Below, piece after piece: positions 35,152 to 44,029 of a DNA stretch of 64,000 bases; position 1 is the stretch's first letter; every line of letters begins with the position of its first letter. Position numbers and translations under genes: made by a program. This stretch comes from Alcanivorax sp. GTDB lineage: Bacteria; Pseudomonadota; Gammaproteobacteria; Pseudomonadales; Alcanivoracaceae. The notes under the pieces were generated by a model, which worked only from the letters and a program-made list of their open reading frames with translations, was not told the DNA's origin and made no database searches. Where the stretch lies: NCBI GenBank assembly GCA_022449455.1, contig JAKUPL010000005.1:165313-229312 (forward strand). The letters are read 5' to 3'.

Positions 35152-35272
35152 GCGGGATTGGATTTTCGGTCCCGGACCGTAGCTGGCCAGGGATGGCCAA
35201 GTGGTGCGCCACCCCGGTCGAGCTTACAGGGACGTACTTGCAGCGTGTCCGGGACCGGAAATCCAATCCCGC
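35152..35272. repeat. Long inverted repeat between phoB and phoR
   Basis: Arms 35152-35177 and 35247-35272 match as reverse complements at 25 of 26 positions. The 69-base interior has GGCCAGGGATGGCC and CGAGCTTACAGGGACGTACTTGC. It differs in sequence from the four modular elements. Lying inside the phoBR transcript, it could lower phoR relative to phoB by processing or partial termination. Only one copy is seen in this window. Confidence 0.78.
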
Positions 35273-35288
35273 GCCTCAACACCAGGAG

Positions 35289-35993
35289 TTACGAAGCCTG
35301 GCTGGTCTTCACCGAGAACCGATAACCCGTCCCCCGCACCGTCTGAATAAACCCATCAAACCCGTGCGGCGCCAACGCCTTGCGCAACCGCCGGATATGC
35401 ACATCGATGGTGCGATCCTCCACGTACACGTTCGCCCCCCACACCTGATCCAGCAACTGGGTACGGGAATAGGCGCGCTCCTGGTGGCTCATGAAGAACT
35501 CCAGCAGCCGGTACTCGGTGGGGCCCATGTCCACCGGATCGCCATGGGCGCTGATGCGATGGCTCACCGGATCCAGACACAGACCTTCCACATCGATGGC
35601 CTTTTCCGCCGCCGCCACCGAGGAACGGCGCAGCACCGCCTTGATGCGCGAAATCAGCTCGCGGGTGGAAAACGGTTTGGTGATGTAATCGTCGGCGCCC
35701 ACGTCCAGGCCCTGGATCTTGTTGTCTTCCTCGCTCTTGGCCGTGAGCATGATGATCGGCACCTCGGCGGTGGCGTCCTCGCGCTTGAGGCGCCGCGCCA
35801 GCTCGATGCCGCTCACCGAGGGCAGCATCCAGTCCAGCAGGACCAGGTCGGGGCGTTCATCGACGATGCGTTCATGGGCGCGCTGGGCGTTCTCTGCCTC
35901 CAGCACGTCGAAGTCGGCCAGCTCCAGGGCCACGGCCACCATCTCACGGATGGCGGGTTCATCGTCGACGATCAGAATGCGGTTGCGGGACAT
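35289..35993 (-). CDS. phoB: Phosphate regulon response regulator PhoB
   Basis: OmpR-type activator, 234 residues. The receiver domain has D10/D11, the phospho-acceptor D54 (LVLLDWMLP) and K106 (YITKPFS). The winged helix has MGPTEYRLLEFFMSHQERAY and ends RTVRGTGYRFSV. It controls the pst operon and its own gene through Pho boxes visible at both (23672-23689 and 36047-36064). It is the first gene of phoBR. Confidence 0.96.
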   Translation of the reverse strand: MSRNRILIVDDEPAIREMVAVALELADFDVLEAENAQRAHERIVDERPDLVLLDWMLPSVSGIELARRLKREDATAEVPIIMLTAKSEEDNKIQGLDVGADDYITKPFSTRELISRIKAVLRRSSVAAAEKAIDVEGLCLDPVSHRISAHGDPVDMGPTEYRLLEFFMSHQERAYSRTQLLDQVWGANVYVEDRTIDVHIRRLRKALAPHGFDGFIQTVRGTGYRFSVKTSQAS

Positions 35994-36030
35994 AATGGCG
36001 TTCTCTGGGTTCTCCCGTTGAAGTGCCCCT

Positions 36031-36064
36031 ATTAGATTGCCTTTTTATGACATCCTGATGACAA
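36031..36064 (-). promoter_or_regulatory. phoB: Pho box and -10 of phoBR
   Basis: On the minus strand TTGTCAT (36058-36064) and ATGTCAT (36047-36053) are spaced 11 bases start to start; a -10-like TCTAAT (36031-36036) follows after ten bases, as at pstS. It lies 38 bases before the phoB start and implies positive autoregulation. Confidence 0.8.
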
Positions 36065-36076
36065 ATTAGCACCTTT

Positions 36077-36958
36077 TCAGGCGCTGATCAGGTAATGGAA
36101 ATAGAGGCCGGCGAACACACTGGCGCCGGCCCAATGGTTGCTGAGAAACGCCTGAAAGCACGGCCCGGGCCGGCGGTAGCGGATGCGCCACTGCTGGTGC
36201 ACGAACCCGGCCGCCATGCCGGCCAGGCCCAGGTACCAGGGCCAGGTCAGCCCCAGCCGCTGGCCCACCAGCCACAGCGCCACCAGGGTCAGTGCCTGCA
36301 GCACGCCCACCATCAGCCGATCCAGATCGCCGAACAGAATGGCGGTGCTCTTCACGCCGATCTTGAGATCGTCCTCCCGGTCGCACATGGCGTACTCGGT
36401 GTCGTAGCCCACCGTCCACAGCAGATTGGTGACGAACAACAGCCAGGCGATCTCCGGCACGCTTTCGGTCTCCGCCGCGAACGCCATGGGAATCGCCCAG
36501 CTGAAGGCGGCCCCCAGAAACAGTTGTGGCAGATAGGTGAACCGCTTGGTGAAGGGGTAAAGCATGGCCAGGGCCAGGCCGCCGAACGACAGCAGCAGGG
36601 TGAAGCGGTTCAGGAACAGCACCAGCACGAAGGCCAGCAGACCCAGGCCGCAGAACAGCAGCAGCGCCTGTTTGGCGCTCAGGGCGCCGGTGGCCAGCGG
36701 CCGTTCACGGGTGCGCGCCACATGGCCGTCGAAGTCGCGGTCGGCGAAATCGTTGATCACGCAGCCGGCGGCGCGCATCACATAGACACCGAGCACGAAC
36801 ACCAGGATGTACTTGAGGCTGGGAGTGCCGTCGCCGGCGATCCACAGGGCCCACAGGGTGGGCCACATCAGCAGCATGCTGCCGATCGGCCGGTCCAGGC
36901 GCATCAGCTGGATCCAGGGCCACAGCGAGGGCCAGCGGTGCTCCACGAAGGCGAGCAT
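36077..36958 (-). CDS. ubiA: 4-hydroxybenzoate polyprenyltransferase UbiA
   Basis: Integral-membrane prenyltransferase that attaches the polyprenyl chain to 4-hydroxybenzoate in ubiquinone synthesis, 293 residues. The first Asp-rich motif is [20 protein letters not shown] and the second is [20 protein letters not shown], both intact. About eight or nine membrane segments are seen. It starts three bases after the ubiC stop, in a ubiC-ubiA operon, the usual order. Confidence 0.96.
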   Translation of the reverse strand: MLAFVEHRWPSLWPWIQLMRLDRPIGSMLLMWPTLWALWIAGDGTPSLKYILVFVLGVYVMRAAGCVINDFADRDFDGHVARTRERPLATGALSAKQALLLFCGLGLLAFVLVLFLNRFTLLLSFGGLALAMLYPFTKRFTYLPQLFLGAAFSWAIPMAFAAETESVPEIAWLLFVTNLLWTVGYDTEYAMCDREDDLKIGVKSTAILFGDLDRLMVGVLQALTLVALWLVGQRLGLTWPWYLGLAGMAAGFVHQQWRIRYRRPGPCFQAFLSNHWAGASVFAGLYFHYLISA

Positions 36959-36961
36959 AGG

Positions 36962-37480
36962 TCAGTCCCTTATCAGTTCCCACAGCGCGGGCAGGAAGTG
37001 CTCGGCCACCAGCAGCGGCCGGCCGCGCTTCACGAACCGGGATTGTCGCCCCCAGCAGGGCCCCTGGCCAGAGGGGCTGAGACCGAAGCGCACCCACACC
37101 TGGTCGCGGTGCGCCAGGGGCCGGCGGTACAGCCCGCTGCCCAGGGAACGGCTGCCCATGTGCCCCAGGCTGCGGTTGGCGTTGGCCAGGCTGGCCAGTG
37201 GCAACACGCTGCGGGCTTCCACCACCGGCTGTTCGTGGACATACAGGGTGACTTCGCGGATCAGGGCGTACTGCCGCCCGATGCGGCCCAGCTGGGCCTG
37301 CTCTTCCAGGGTCGGGCGTTCGATGGCGCCGTGACGCGGGGCCACCCGGAACGGGCCGTGGCGGCGCAGCCGGGCGGTCAGGGAACCGGGGTCCGCCAGC
37401 CAATCGCGGATCAGAGGGGGCAAAACAAGGCGTTCCTGGGCGCGCCAGCGGGTATCGGCGCGCAGGGCGGTATCGGGCAT
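36962..37480 (-). CDS. ubiC: Chorismate pyruvate-lyase UbiC
   Basis: Soluble enzyme of 172 residues that splits chorismate into 4-hydroxybenzoate and pyruvate, the first step of ubiquinone synthesis. Family residues include the substrate Arg in ALIREVTLYVHEQPVVEARS, and the C-terminal LLVAEHFLPAL with the catalytic Glu. The length is typical. It is divergent from rubA across 227 bases, and its product is used by the next gene, ubiA. Confidence 0.93.
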   Translation of the reverse strand: MPDTALRADTRWRAQERLVLPPLIRDWLADPGSLTARLRRHGPFRVAPRHGAIERPTLEEQAQLGRIGRQYALIREVTLYVHEQPVVEARSVLPLASLANANRSLGHMGSRSLGSGLYRRPLAHRDQVWVRFGLSPSGQGPCWGRQSRFVKRGRPLLVAEHFLPALWELIRD

Positions 37481-37707
37481 GGTGTTCGCTCAATCGCGGC
37501 GGGCGCGGGGACTATGGCCCAGGATGACCGTTCGATCAAGGGTCGGCACGAACCCTGCTTACTCCGACGGGACGGCGTGGCATGGCCGCCCGGCAAAGGT
37601 GCCATTATCCACTGTCATTGATTTTTACGGCGGCCGTGGCTACGTTAGCGGGCCCCTGGAACGGCCCGTCTACCCGGGCCCGGCTTCCGACGAAACGAGG
37701 TTTAAGC

Positions 37708-37872
37708 ATGAAGAAATGGGAATGCGTGGTGTGCGGCTTCATCTACGATGAAGAAGAAGGCCTGCCCGAGGAAGGCATCGAGCCCGGTACCAAATGGGAA
37801 GACGTTCCGGAAGACTGGGTGTGCCCGGACTGCGGCGTGGGCAAGGAAGACTTCGAGATGATCGAGATCTGA
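37708..37872 (+). CDS. rubA: Rubredoxin
   Basis: Small iron protein of 54 residues that carries electrons from rubredoxin reductase to AlkB. Its four iron ligands are C6 and C9 (CVVCGF) and C39 and C42 (CPDCGVGK). The sequence [20 protein letters not shown] and [10 protein letters not shown] is that of the AlkG2-like rubredoxins of alkane degraders. ACGAGG stands before the start. It is the first gene of rubA-rubB and is far from alkB (about 31 kb). Confidence 0.96.
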   Translation: MKKWECVVCGFIYDEEEGLPEEGIEPGTKWEDVPEDWVCPDCGVGKEDFEMIEI

Positions 37873-37929
37873 ACCACCCCGGCCCGTTTTTCTGTTCGCC
37901 ACTCACCGCAAGATGACCCAGGACCCGCC

Positions 37930-39081
37930 ATGAACCCCATCGTCGTTATCGGATCCGGCCTGGCCGGCTTCAACACGGTCAAGGAATTCCGCAAGCTGGA
38001 TAAGGAGACGCCGGTGGTGGTGCTCACCGCCGACGACGGGCGCAACTATTCCAAGCCCATGCTCTCCACCGGCTTCACCAAGGACAAGACCGCCGACCAG
38101 CTGGCCATGGCCACGCCGGAGCAGGTGGCCGAGCAGTTCAACGTCATCGTGCGCACCGGTGTCCACGTGGCCGGCATCGACACCGACAAGCAGCGCGTGC
38201 TGCTGCCGGACGACCATCTGGATTACAGCGCCCTGGTGCTGGCCCTGGGGGCCGATACGTGGACGCCGCCCCTGGAAGGCGACGCCGTGGGCGAGGTGTT
38301 TTCGGTCAACGACCTGATGGATTACGCCCGCTTCCGCCAGGCCCTGGACGGCAACAAGAGTGTCACCATTCTGGGCGGCGGCCTGATCGGCTGCGAGTTC
38401 GCCAACGATCTGTCCAACGGCGGCTTCCAGGTGAGCCTGGTGGAGCCGCTGGGCCGCTGCCTGCCCATGCTGCTGCCGGAGGCGGCGTCCGCCGCCGTGG
38501 GGCGCGGCCTGGAAAGCCTGGGCGTGACGTTTCATTTCGGCCCGCTGGCCAAGGCGGTGCACCACGACCGGGAGGGCGCGGGTCTGGTCACCGAGCTGTC
38601 CGACGGCACCCACCTGAAGTCCGACCTGGTGCTGTCCGCCATCGGCCTGCGGCCGCGCATCGACATCGCCAAGGCGGCGGGTCTGCGCAGCAATCGCGGC
38701 ATCCTCGTCGACCGGACCCTGCGCACCAGCGCCGACAACGTCTATGCCCTTGGTGACTGCGCCGAGGTGGAAGGCCATGTGCTGCCCTACGTTCTGCCGC
38801 TGATGGCCGGCGCCCGGGCTCTGGCCAAGACCCTGGCCGGCGAGCCCACCTCGGTGAGCTACGGCGTGATGCCGGTGACCATCAAGACCCCGGCCTGTCC
38901 GGTGGTGGTGTGCCCGCCGCCGGAGGAACTGGACGGTGAATGGGACATCCAGGCTGACGGCAATAACGTGCAGGCCCTGTTCCGCGATAAAGAAGGCGCC
39001 CTGCGCGGCTACGCCCTCACCGGCGAAGCGGTCAAGGAAAAGCTCAAACTCAACAAGGAACTGCCCGCGCTGATGCCCTGA
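37930..39081 (+). CDS. rubB: Rubredoxin-NAD(+) reductase
   Basis: FAD enzyme of 383 residues that passes electrons from NADH to rubredoxin. The FAD-binding motif is IVVIGSGLAGFNTVKEF (4-20), the NADH motif is VTILGGGLIGCEFAND, and the second FAD motif is DNVYALGDCAEVEG. A C-terminal domain follows, as in AlkT/RubB. It is read with rubA (57 bases upstream) and probably with the SCP2-like gene downstream. Confidence 0.95.
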   Translation: MNPIVVIGSGLAGFNTVKEFRKLDKETPVVVLTADDGRNYSKPMLSTGFTKDKTADQLAMATPEQVAEQFNVIVRTGVHVAGIDTDKQRVLLPDDHLDYSALVLALGADTWTPPLEGDAVGEVFSVNDLMDYARFRQALDGNKSVTILGGGLIGCEFANDLSNGGFQVSLVEPLGRCLPMLLPEAASAAVGRGLESLGVTFHFGPLAKAVHHDREGAGLVTELSDGTHLKSDLVLSAIGLRPRIDIAKAAGLRSNRGILVDRTLRTSADNVYALGDCAEVEGHVLPYVLPLMAGARALAKTLAGEPTSVSYGVMPVTIKTPACPVVVCPPPEELDGEWDIQADGNNVQALFRDKEGALRGYALTGEAVKEKLKLNKELPALMP

Positions 39082-39102
39082 CGGCGGCCGGCTGGAGACC
39101 CG

Positions 39103-39474
39103 ATGAAATTCCGTTTGATCCTGCTGGTTTTGGGTTGGCGTCTGGCCTGGCTGGCGCGCCGCCACCCGGGCTTCCGCAAACAGCTGGAGCACCGCGACGT
39201 GGTGATGCAGTGGCGCACCTTCAACGGGCGCGCCGCCCGCTGGTACCACTTTCGGCCGGGGCACGTGGCCAGCAAGGGCGGCCTGCACCCGACCCCGTCG
39301 GTGACGCTCAACTTCAAGGACGCGGACTACGCGTTCCGTACCCTCAAGGCGTCCGGCAAGAACCAGATGGCCTTCATGGAGGGCATGCAGGCCGGTGACA
39401 TCAAAGTGGAAGGCGACCCGGGCCACCTGATGTGGTTCATGACGCTGATGAAATTCATCGCCGGCAAGGCCTGA
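39103..39474 (+). CDS. SCP2-like sterol/lipid-binding domain protein
   Basis: Small protein of 123 residues, with a hydrophobic or amphipathic N-terminus (MKFRLILLVLGWRLAWLAR) and a sterol-carrier-protein-2-like body: PTPSVTLNFKDADYAFRTLK, AFMEGMQAGDIKVEGDPG and a C-terminal FMTLMKFIAG. The GDIKVEGD turn is characteristic of the fold. It lies 21 bases after rubB on the same strand, so it is probably co-transcribed with the alkane electron-transfer genes. Binding of a hydrocarbon or fatty acyl ligand is plausible but unproven. Confidence 0.72.
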   Translation: MKFRLILLVLGWRLAWLARRHPGFRKQLEHRDVVMQWRTFNGRAARWYHFRPGHVASKGGLHPTPSVTLNFKDADYAFRTLKASGKNQMAFMEGMQAGDIKVEGDPGHLMWFMTLMKFIAGKA

Positions 39475-39567
39475 CCGGCCGGGTCTTGATCCCTGTCGGT
39501 TGCGTCGCCGGGCGGGCCGGTTAGCATGGGGAGTCAGAATTCCCTCCGCCAACCGAAAGGACGCCCC

Positions 39568-40185
39568 ATGATCGCGCCGCGACGCACCGTTTCGATACTT
39601 TTCTCCCTGGCCCTCGCGCTGGCGCTGGCCGGCTGCGCCACCCCCACCGAGGTGGTGTCCGGCTGGAACACGCCGAACGCCGATCAGCCCCGCTTCGACA
39701 GCCTGTTCGTCATCGCTCTGATCAATGACGACGAGGACCGTGCGGCGGTGGAGCAGGCCCTGGGCGAGGCGTTGCGTGACCGGGTGCGTCATGTGTACCT
39801 GGCCCACCGCCAACTGCAAGGCGCCGCCGACGGCGACGACCTGCGCCGGCGGGTGGAAAAGGCGGTGGACCGCAGCGGTGCCGACGGCGTGCTGGCGGTA
39901 TCCTTCCTCAAGGCCGAAGTGCGCGCCGACTATGTGCCGCCCCGCCTCAATCAAGGCTATGGCCCGTCCCTGGGCGCCGGCTACGACACCGTCTATTCCC
40001 CCGGCTACTACGTGGAAAACCGCGACTACTACCTGCAAAGCACGCTCTATCAGGTGGGCCGGGACAGCCCGGTGTGGCAGGCCCAGTCCCGGGTGATCAA
40101 CCCCACCAGCCTGAGCAACGCGGTGCGTGGCTTCGCCGGCGACCTGGCCAAACGCCTGCAGGACGACGGGGCCCTGAGCCGCTAA
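39568..40185 (+). CDS. Putative lipoprotein, DUF4136-like, unknown function
   Basis: Exported lipoprotein of 205 residues. The signal and lipobox are clear: LALALAGC, lipid Cys about residue 23. The mature part has FDSLFVIALINDDEDRAAVE and ADGVLAVSFLKAEVRADYVP, like small periplasmic lipoproteins of the DUF4136 or LPP20 kind; the family assignment is weak. A Tyr- and Gly-rich stretch (QGYGPSLGAGYDTVYSPGYY) is in the middle. GAAAGGA precedes the start. It converges on the next gene with seven bases between. Confidence 0.7.
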   Translation: MIAPRRTVSILFSLALALALAGCATPTEVVSGWNTPNADQPRFDSLFVIALINDDEDRAAVEQALGEALRDRVRHVYLAHRQLQGAADGDDLRRRVEKAVDRSGADGVLAVSFLKAEVRADYVPPRLNQGYGPSLGAGYDTVYSPGYYVENRDYYLQSTLYQVGRDSPVWQAQSRVINPTSLSNAVRGFAGDLAKRLQDDGALSR

Positions 40186-40192
40186 CCGCGCC

Positions 40193-40525
40193 TCAGGGGC
40201 GCACGTCGGGGTCGAGCGCCATGGGCGTGCCCACTTCCGCTTGCCGGCTCTGCTTGTCATAGGCGCACAGCAGCTGCTGGCGGTCCTGGCCGTTTTCGTG
40301 GCCGATCAGCCGGGCCAGGCCATAATGCTGTGAGCCGAACGGGTCCACGGTCACCGTCTCCACCTGGAAGCCGGCGCCTTCGGCGGCGGCCCGGCAGGCG
40401 TCTTGCACGTCGGCGCGAAAGGTTTGCCAGGCCTGCTCGCTGGAAGCCATGGTGGTGCACGCCGCGCCGGCGGTGATCGCGGCGACCAGGGTAAGCAGGG
40501 AGAAACGGGTAAGGGCCTTGTCCAT
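40193..40525 (-). CDS. Small exported protein, unknown function
   Basis: Protein of 110 residues with an N-terminal signal peptide (about 1-21, LLTLVAAITAGAACTTMASS). The Cys could be a lipid anchor but the preceding residues (GAA) are a poor lipobox. The mature part contains two Cys residues, one in VQDACRAAAEG and one in LLCAYDK, which may form a disulfide. No family recognised. It is the last gene on this strand before the MATE gene, 58 bases away. Confidence 0.65.
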   Translation of the reverse strand: MDKALTRFSLLTLVAAITAGAACTTMASSEQAWQTFRADVQDACRAAAEGAGFQVETVTVDPFGSQHYGLARLIGHENGQDRQQLLCAYDKQSRQAEVGTPMALDPDVRP

Positions 40526-40583
40526 GGTTGACTCCGAAGTCCGGGGTGGGAATCGATGTCCGGTCAGGTTATCACCGTCCCGG

Positions 40584-41882
40584 TTAGCCCCGAACCCGCC
40601 GCCAGACCAACGCCATCAGCACCCCCCGGCTGGCCATCCAGGCGTTCATGGCCAGCCACAGGCCGTGGTTGCCCCAGTCCCGGGTCAGCCACCACACCGG
40701 GAAGAACAGCAGGGTGGCCAGGATCATGGTGTTGCGCATCTGCGGCGCCAGGGTGGCGCCCACGAACACGCCGTCCAGCCAGAAGCCGGCGCTGGCGGTG
40801 AGCGGCAGCAGCAGCATCCAGGGCAGGTAGGTGGTGGCGGTGTCGCGCACCGCCGGCAGGTCGGTGAGCAGGCGGATCAGCGGTGCCCCGCCCAGGGCGA
40901 ACCCGGCCAGCGCCAGCAGCGCCACCACCAGGGTCCAGCGGCCGGTGGCCCGCACCGCCGCGTTCAGGGCCCGGCGGTCGTGGCGCCCGGTGGCGTCGCC
41001 CACCAGCGCTTCGGCGGCGTTGGCGAAGCCGTCCAGGGTGTTGCTGAGCAGCAGCAGGAAAGTGATCAGCACCGCGTTGGCGGCCAGTACCGTGTCACCC
41101 AGGCGGGCGCCCTGGGCGGTGAAGAAGAAAAACACGCTGAGCAACGCCAGGCTGCGCAGAAAGATGTCCCGGTTCACCGCCAGCAGCCGCAGCATCGGTG
41201 CCACCTGGCGCAGGGCGCCCGCCGGCAGGGCCCGCCAGGCGTCGCCGAAAATCTCCCGGCGCAGCCAGAACAGCCCGCCGGCCAGGCCCAGGTATTCCGC
41301 CAGGGCGCTGGCGGTGGCCACGCCGCGCACATCGAAATGCCACACCTGCACCAGCAGAAAATCCAGCAGCGCGTTGCTGGCGTGCATCAGCACCGTCATT
41401 TTCAGCGGCACGCTGGTGCGGTGCAGGCCGATGGCGAAGCCGATCAACGCGAAATTGCCCAGCGCCGCCGGCGCCCCCAGCACGCGGATGGCGATGTAGT
41501 CCCGGGCCAGGTCCCGGACCCCGGCGCTGCCCCCCAGCAGCCACAGCCCGGCCTCGCGCAGCGCCGGCTGCAGCAGAATCAACAGCCCGCCCAGCACCGT
41601 GGACAGCAGCAGCGCGCGCAGCGCCACCACCAGAGTGGCCTCGCCGGCGCCGCGCGCTTGGGCGGTAAAGCCGGTGGTGCCCATGCGCAGGAAGTTGAAC
41701 GAGAAATACAGAAACATGAAGAAATTGGCGCCCAGCGCCACCGCCGCCAGATAGACCGGCGAATCCAGATGCCCGACCACCGCGGTGTCCACCAGGCCCA
41801 GCAACGGCGCGGTGATGTTGGACAGCAGCAGCGGCCAGGCCAGGGCCCAGATGCGGCGGTTCAGGGTGGGGTGGGCGTGCAC
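40584..41882 (-). CDS. MATE-family efflux transporter, DinF-like
   Basis: Twelve-segment inner-membrane exporter, 432 residues, driven by Na+ or H+. The family start is RIWALAWPLLLSNITAPLLG then LVDTAVVGHLDSPVYLAAVA, as in the DinF branch. The second half repeats the pattern (LSNTLDGFANAAEALVGDAT). I take the GTG at 41882, because the upstream ATG reading lies over the GntR gene. It begins 14 bases after the GntR stop and may be the last gene of that operon. The substrate is unknown. Confidence 0.9.
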   Translation of the reverse strand: MHAHPTLNRRIWALAWPLLLSNITAPLLGLVDTAVVGHLDSPVYLAAVALGANFFMFLYFSFNFLRMGTTGFTAQARGAGEATLVVALRALLLSTVLGGLLILLQPALREAGLWLLGGSAGVRDLARDYIAIRVLGAPAALGNFALIGFAIGLHRTSVPLKMTVLMHASNALLDFLLVQVWHFDVRGVATASALAEYLGLAGGLFWLRREIFGDAWRALPAGALRQVAPMLRLLAVNRDIFLRSLALLSVFFFFTAQGARLGDTVLAANAVLITFLLLLSNTLDGFANAAEALVGDATGRHDRRALNAAVRATGRWTLVVALLALAGFALGGAPLIRLLTDLPAVRDTATTYLPWMLLLPLTASAGFWLDGVFVGATLAPQMRNTMILATLLFFPVWWLTRDWGNHGLWLAMNAWMASRGVLMALVWRRVRG

Positions 41883-41895
41883 GGGCAAAGCCCGG

Positions 41896-42645
41896 TCAGA
41901 GCGGGCGGCCGTCGCGGGGCGGCTGGTCCTTGGCGGCCAGGGCCCGGACGATGCCTTTCCGCACGCCGATGACATGATCGAACATGCGCTCCTCCGCTTC
42001 CTTGGGCCGGCGGGCCAGAATCGCCTCATAGATCAGGCGGTGTTCCTGGCCGCGTTTGCGCACGTCCTCCAAGGTGAAGGCCATCACGTTGCGGGTCAGG
42101 GTCTGGGGAATGCGGTGGCACAGGGCGATCACATCGGACACCAACCGCGACCCGGCGGCGGACTGAATCACGGTATGGAACAGCTCGTTGGAACGGCTGT
42201 AGAGGTGGCGGGCCTGCTCGATGTCGGTGCATTGCAGGGCCTCCTCGGTAAGCTGGAGCGACTCATCCAGTTCCACCTCCTGATGGGCGGAGAGACCGCG
42301 CTCGGCGGCCAGGCGGGCCGAAAACGCCTCCGCCAGCGCGCGCATCTCGAAGGCGTCCAGCACCTCGGACAGGTCGAACTCGCGCACGAAATAGCCGCGA
42401 TTGCGGATATAGGTGATCAGGCCTTCACCGGCCAGCACGTGCAGGGCCGCGCGGATGGGGGTGCGCGATACCGCCAGGCGTTGCGCCAGCTGGCCCTCGT
42501 TGATGCGCGACCCGGCGGCGACGTCGCCATCCAGAATGGCATTGCGAATGGTTTCAATCACATGATCGTTGGGGAGCTCGCCCATACCGGACCGGCGGTC
42601 ACGCCGCGCGGGTACTTGGGGGAGATTGTTCGGCTCCTTGGTCAT
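41896..42645 (-). CDS. GntR-family regulator, FadR subfamily (FCD domain)
   Basis: Regulator of 249 residues. The winged helix (about 25-90) has HVIETIRNAILDGDVAAGSR, INEGQLAQRLAVSRTPIRAA and LHVLAGEGLITYIRNRGYFV. The all-helical FCD ligand domain follows (EMRALAEAFSARLAAERGL, LYSRSNELFHTVI, MFDHVIGVRKGIVRAL) with His residues that usually hold a metal. The start at 42645 follows GGAGAGC. It sits 112 bases after dctM in the same direction. Three GntR-type palindromes lie before dctP and before the FAH gene, so it probably controls both as a local regulator. Confidence 0.88.
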   Translation of the reverse strand: MTKEPNNLPQVPARRDRRSGMGELPNDHVIETIRNAILDGDVAAGSRINEGQLAQRLAVSRTPIRAALHVLAGEGLITYIRNRGYFVREFDLSEVLDAFEMRALAEAFSARLAAERGLSAHQEVELDESLQLTEEALQCTDIEQARHLYSRSNELFHTVIQSAAGSRLVSDVIALCHRIPQTLTRNVMAFTLEDVRKRGQEHRLIYEAILARRPKEAEERMFDHVIGVRKGIVRALAAKDQPPRDGRPL

Positions 42646-42757
42646 GCGTTGCTCTCCATGGTGGTCGGGACGGCGCCGGTGGCGGGGCCGTCCCTCTGCG
42701 CCGGGCGAATGATAATGGAAGCCCGGCCAAGATTCGATCACCGGGCCTGCCCTTCGC

Positions 42758-44029
42758 TCACCCCAGATGCGCGGGCAGCCACAAAATCAACCCCGGGCTG
42801 AGGTTGATGATCAGCAGCGTGACCAGAGCCAGCAGGATGAACGGCAAGGCGCTTTTCACCACCTCCATATAACTGACGTTGAAGGTCACCATGCCGACGA
42901 AAATATTGATGCCGAAGGGTGGGGTGATCATGCCGATGGCGATGGTCATGGTGACCACCGCGCCCAGATGCACCGGGTCCATGCCCAGCTGCATGGCCGC
43001 CGGATAGACGATCGGGGTGAGCACGATCACCGTGGAGTTGGGGTCGATGAACATGCCGGTGACCAGGAACACCAGATTAAGATAAAGCATCACCTCGAAC
43101 GGCGACCGCCCGGCCAGCAGATCGGCCACCAGCCCCGGAATGTTTTCCAGCGTCAGGTAGTAGCTCAGCGCCGCGCCGGCGGTCAGCAGAATCATGATGC
43201 CGGCGATGATGCCGGCGGACCCGGTGGAGACGTTCAGCAGGCTCTTCAGGTCCAGATTCCGATACACCACGCACTCCACGAAGATGGCGTACACGCAGGC
43301 GCTGGCGGCGGCCTCGGTGGGGGTGAACACGCCGGAATAGATGCCGCCGAAGATAATCAGCGGCAACCCCAGCGCCCAACCGGACCGGCGCAAGGCCTCC
43401 AGGCGTTGCCCCCAGCTTTGCCGTTCGGCGCCGCGCAGCCCCTTGAAGCGGGCGTAGCCGTACGCGTACAGCGACATCACCAGGATAAAGATCAGGCCGG
43501 CGGCCAGCCCCGCCAGAAACACATCGCCCACCGAACTCATGGATTGCAGCGAATAAAGGATCATGGCGATGCCCGGCGGGATCAGCATCGACAAGGTCGA
43601 CGCGCAAAGCAGCAGGCCCACCGAAAAGCCCGGGCTGTAGCCCTGGCGAATCAGCAGCGGATAAACGATTGGTCCGATGCTGACGATGGCGGCCTGGCCG
43701 ATGCCGGAGAGCGCGCCAAACAGACCGCAACTGACGATGGTGGCGATGGCCACGCCGCCGGTAAGGTGGCCAAGGCAGCTTTCCACCAGCGCCACCAGCC
43801 GTTTGCCGATCTGCCCGTTGGAGATGATCGAAGCCGCGTAGATGAACAGGGGTACCGCCAGCAAACTGAACTTGTTGATGCCCTGAACCATCTTCTGAAC
43901 CAGGGTAAAAGCCGGCAGGCCCGGCCCGAACAGATCGAAGGTGAGCAGGGTGGGCGCCAGAATGGCGACGAAAACCGGTACGCCCACGGCCAGCAATACG
44001 GCGGCGCCGATCAGAAGTACGAACGGCAT
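42758..44029 (-). CDS. TRAP transporter large permease (DctM), second system
   Basis: Large ion-coupled permease, 423 residues, with about twelve membrane segments. Family signatures are FALSGIGQAAIVSIGPIV-like GALSGIGQAAIVSIGPIVYP, ASTLSMLIPPGIAMILYSLQ and the C-terminal TPPFGINIFVGM. It belongs to the common DctM group, not the FcbT3 group of the 21-23 kb system. It overlaps dctQ by one base. Third gene of dctPQM. Confidence 0.94.
   Translation of the reverse strand: MPFVLLIGAAVLLAVGVPVFVAILAPTLLTFDLFGPGLPAFTLVQKMVQGINKFSLLAVPLFIYAASIISNGQIGKRLVALVESCLGHLTGGVAIATIVSCGLFGALSGIGQAAIVSIGPIVYPLLIRQGYSPGFSVGLLLCASTLSMLIPPGIAMILYSLQSMSSVGDVFLAGLAAGLIFILVMSLYAYGYARFKGLRGAERQSWGQRLEALRRSGWALGLPLIIFGGIYSGVFTPTEAAASACVYAIFVECVVYRNLDLKSLLNVSTGSAGIIAGIMILLTAGAALSYYLTLENIPGLVADLLAGRSPFEVMLYLNLVFLVTGMFIDPNSTVIVLTPIVYPAAMQLGMDPVHLGAVVTMTIAIGMITPPFGINIFVGMVTFNVSYMEVVKSALPFILLALVTLLIINLSPGLILWLPAHLG

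Noticed and set aside
40449..41972. Plus-strand open frame of 507 codons rich in Gln, His and Gly
   Set aside because: Antisense of the MATE gene, whose membrane helices give the biased translation.
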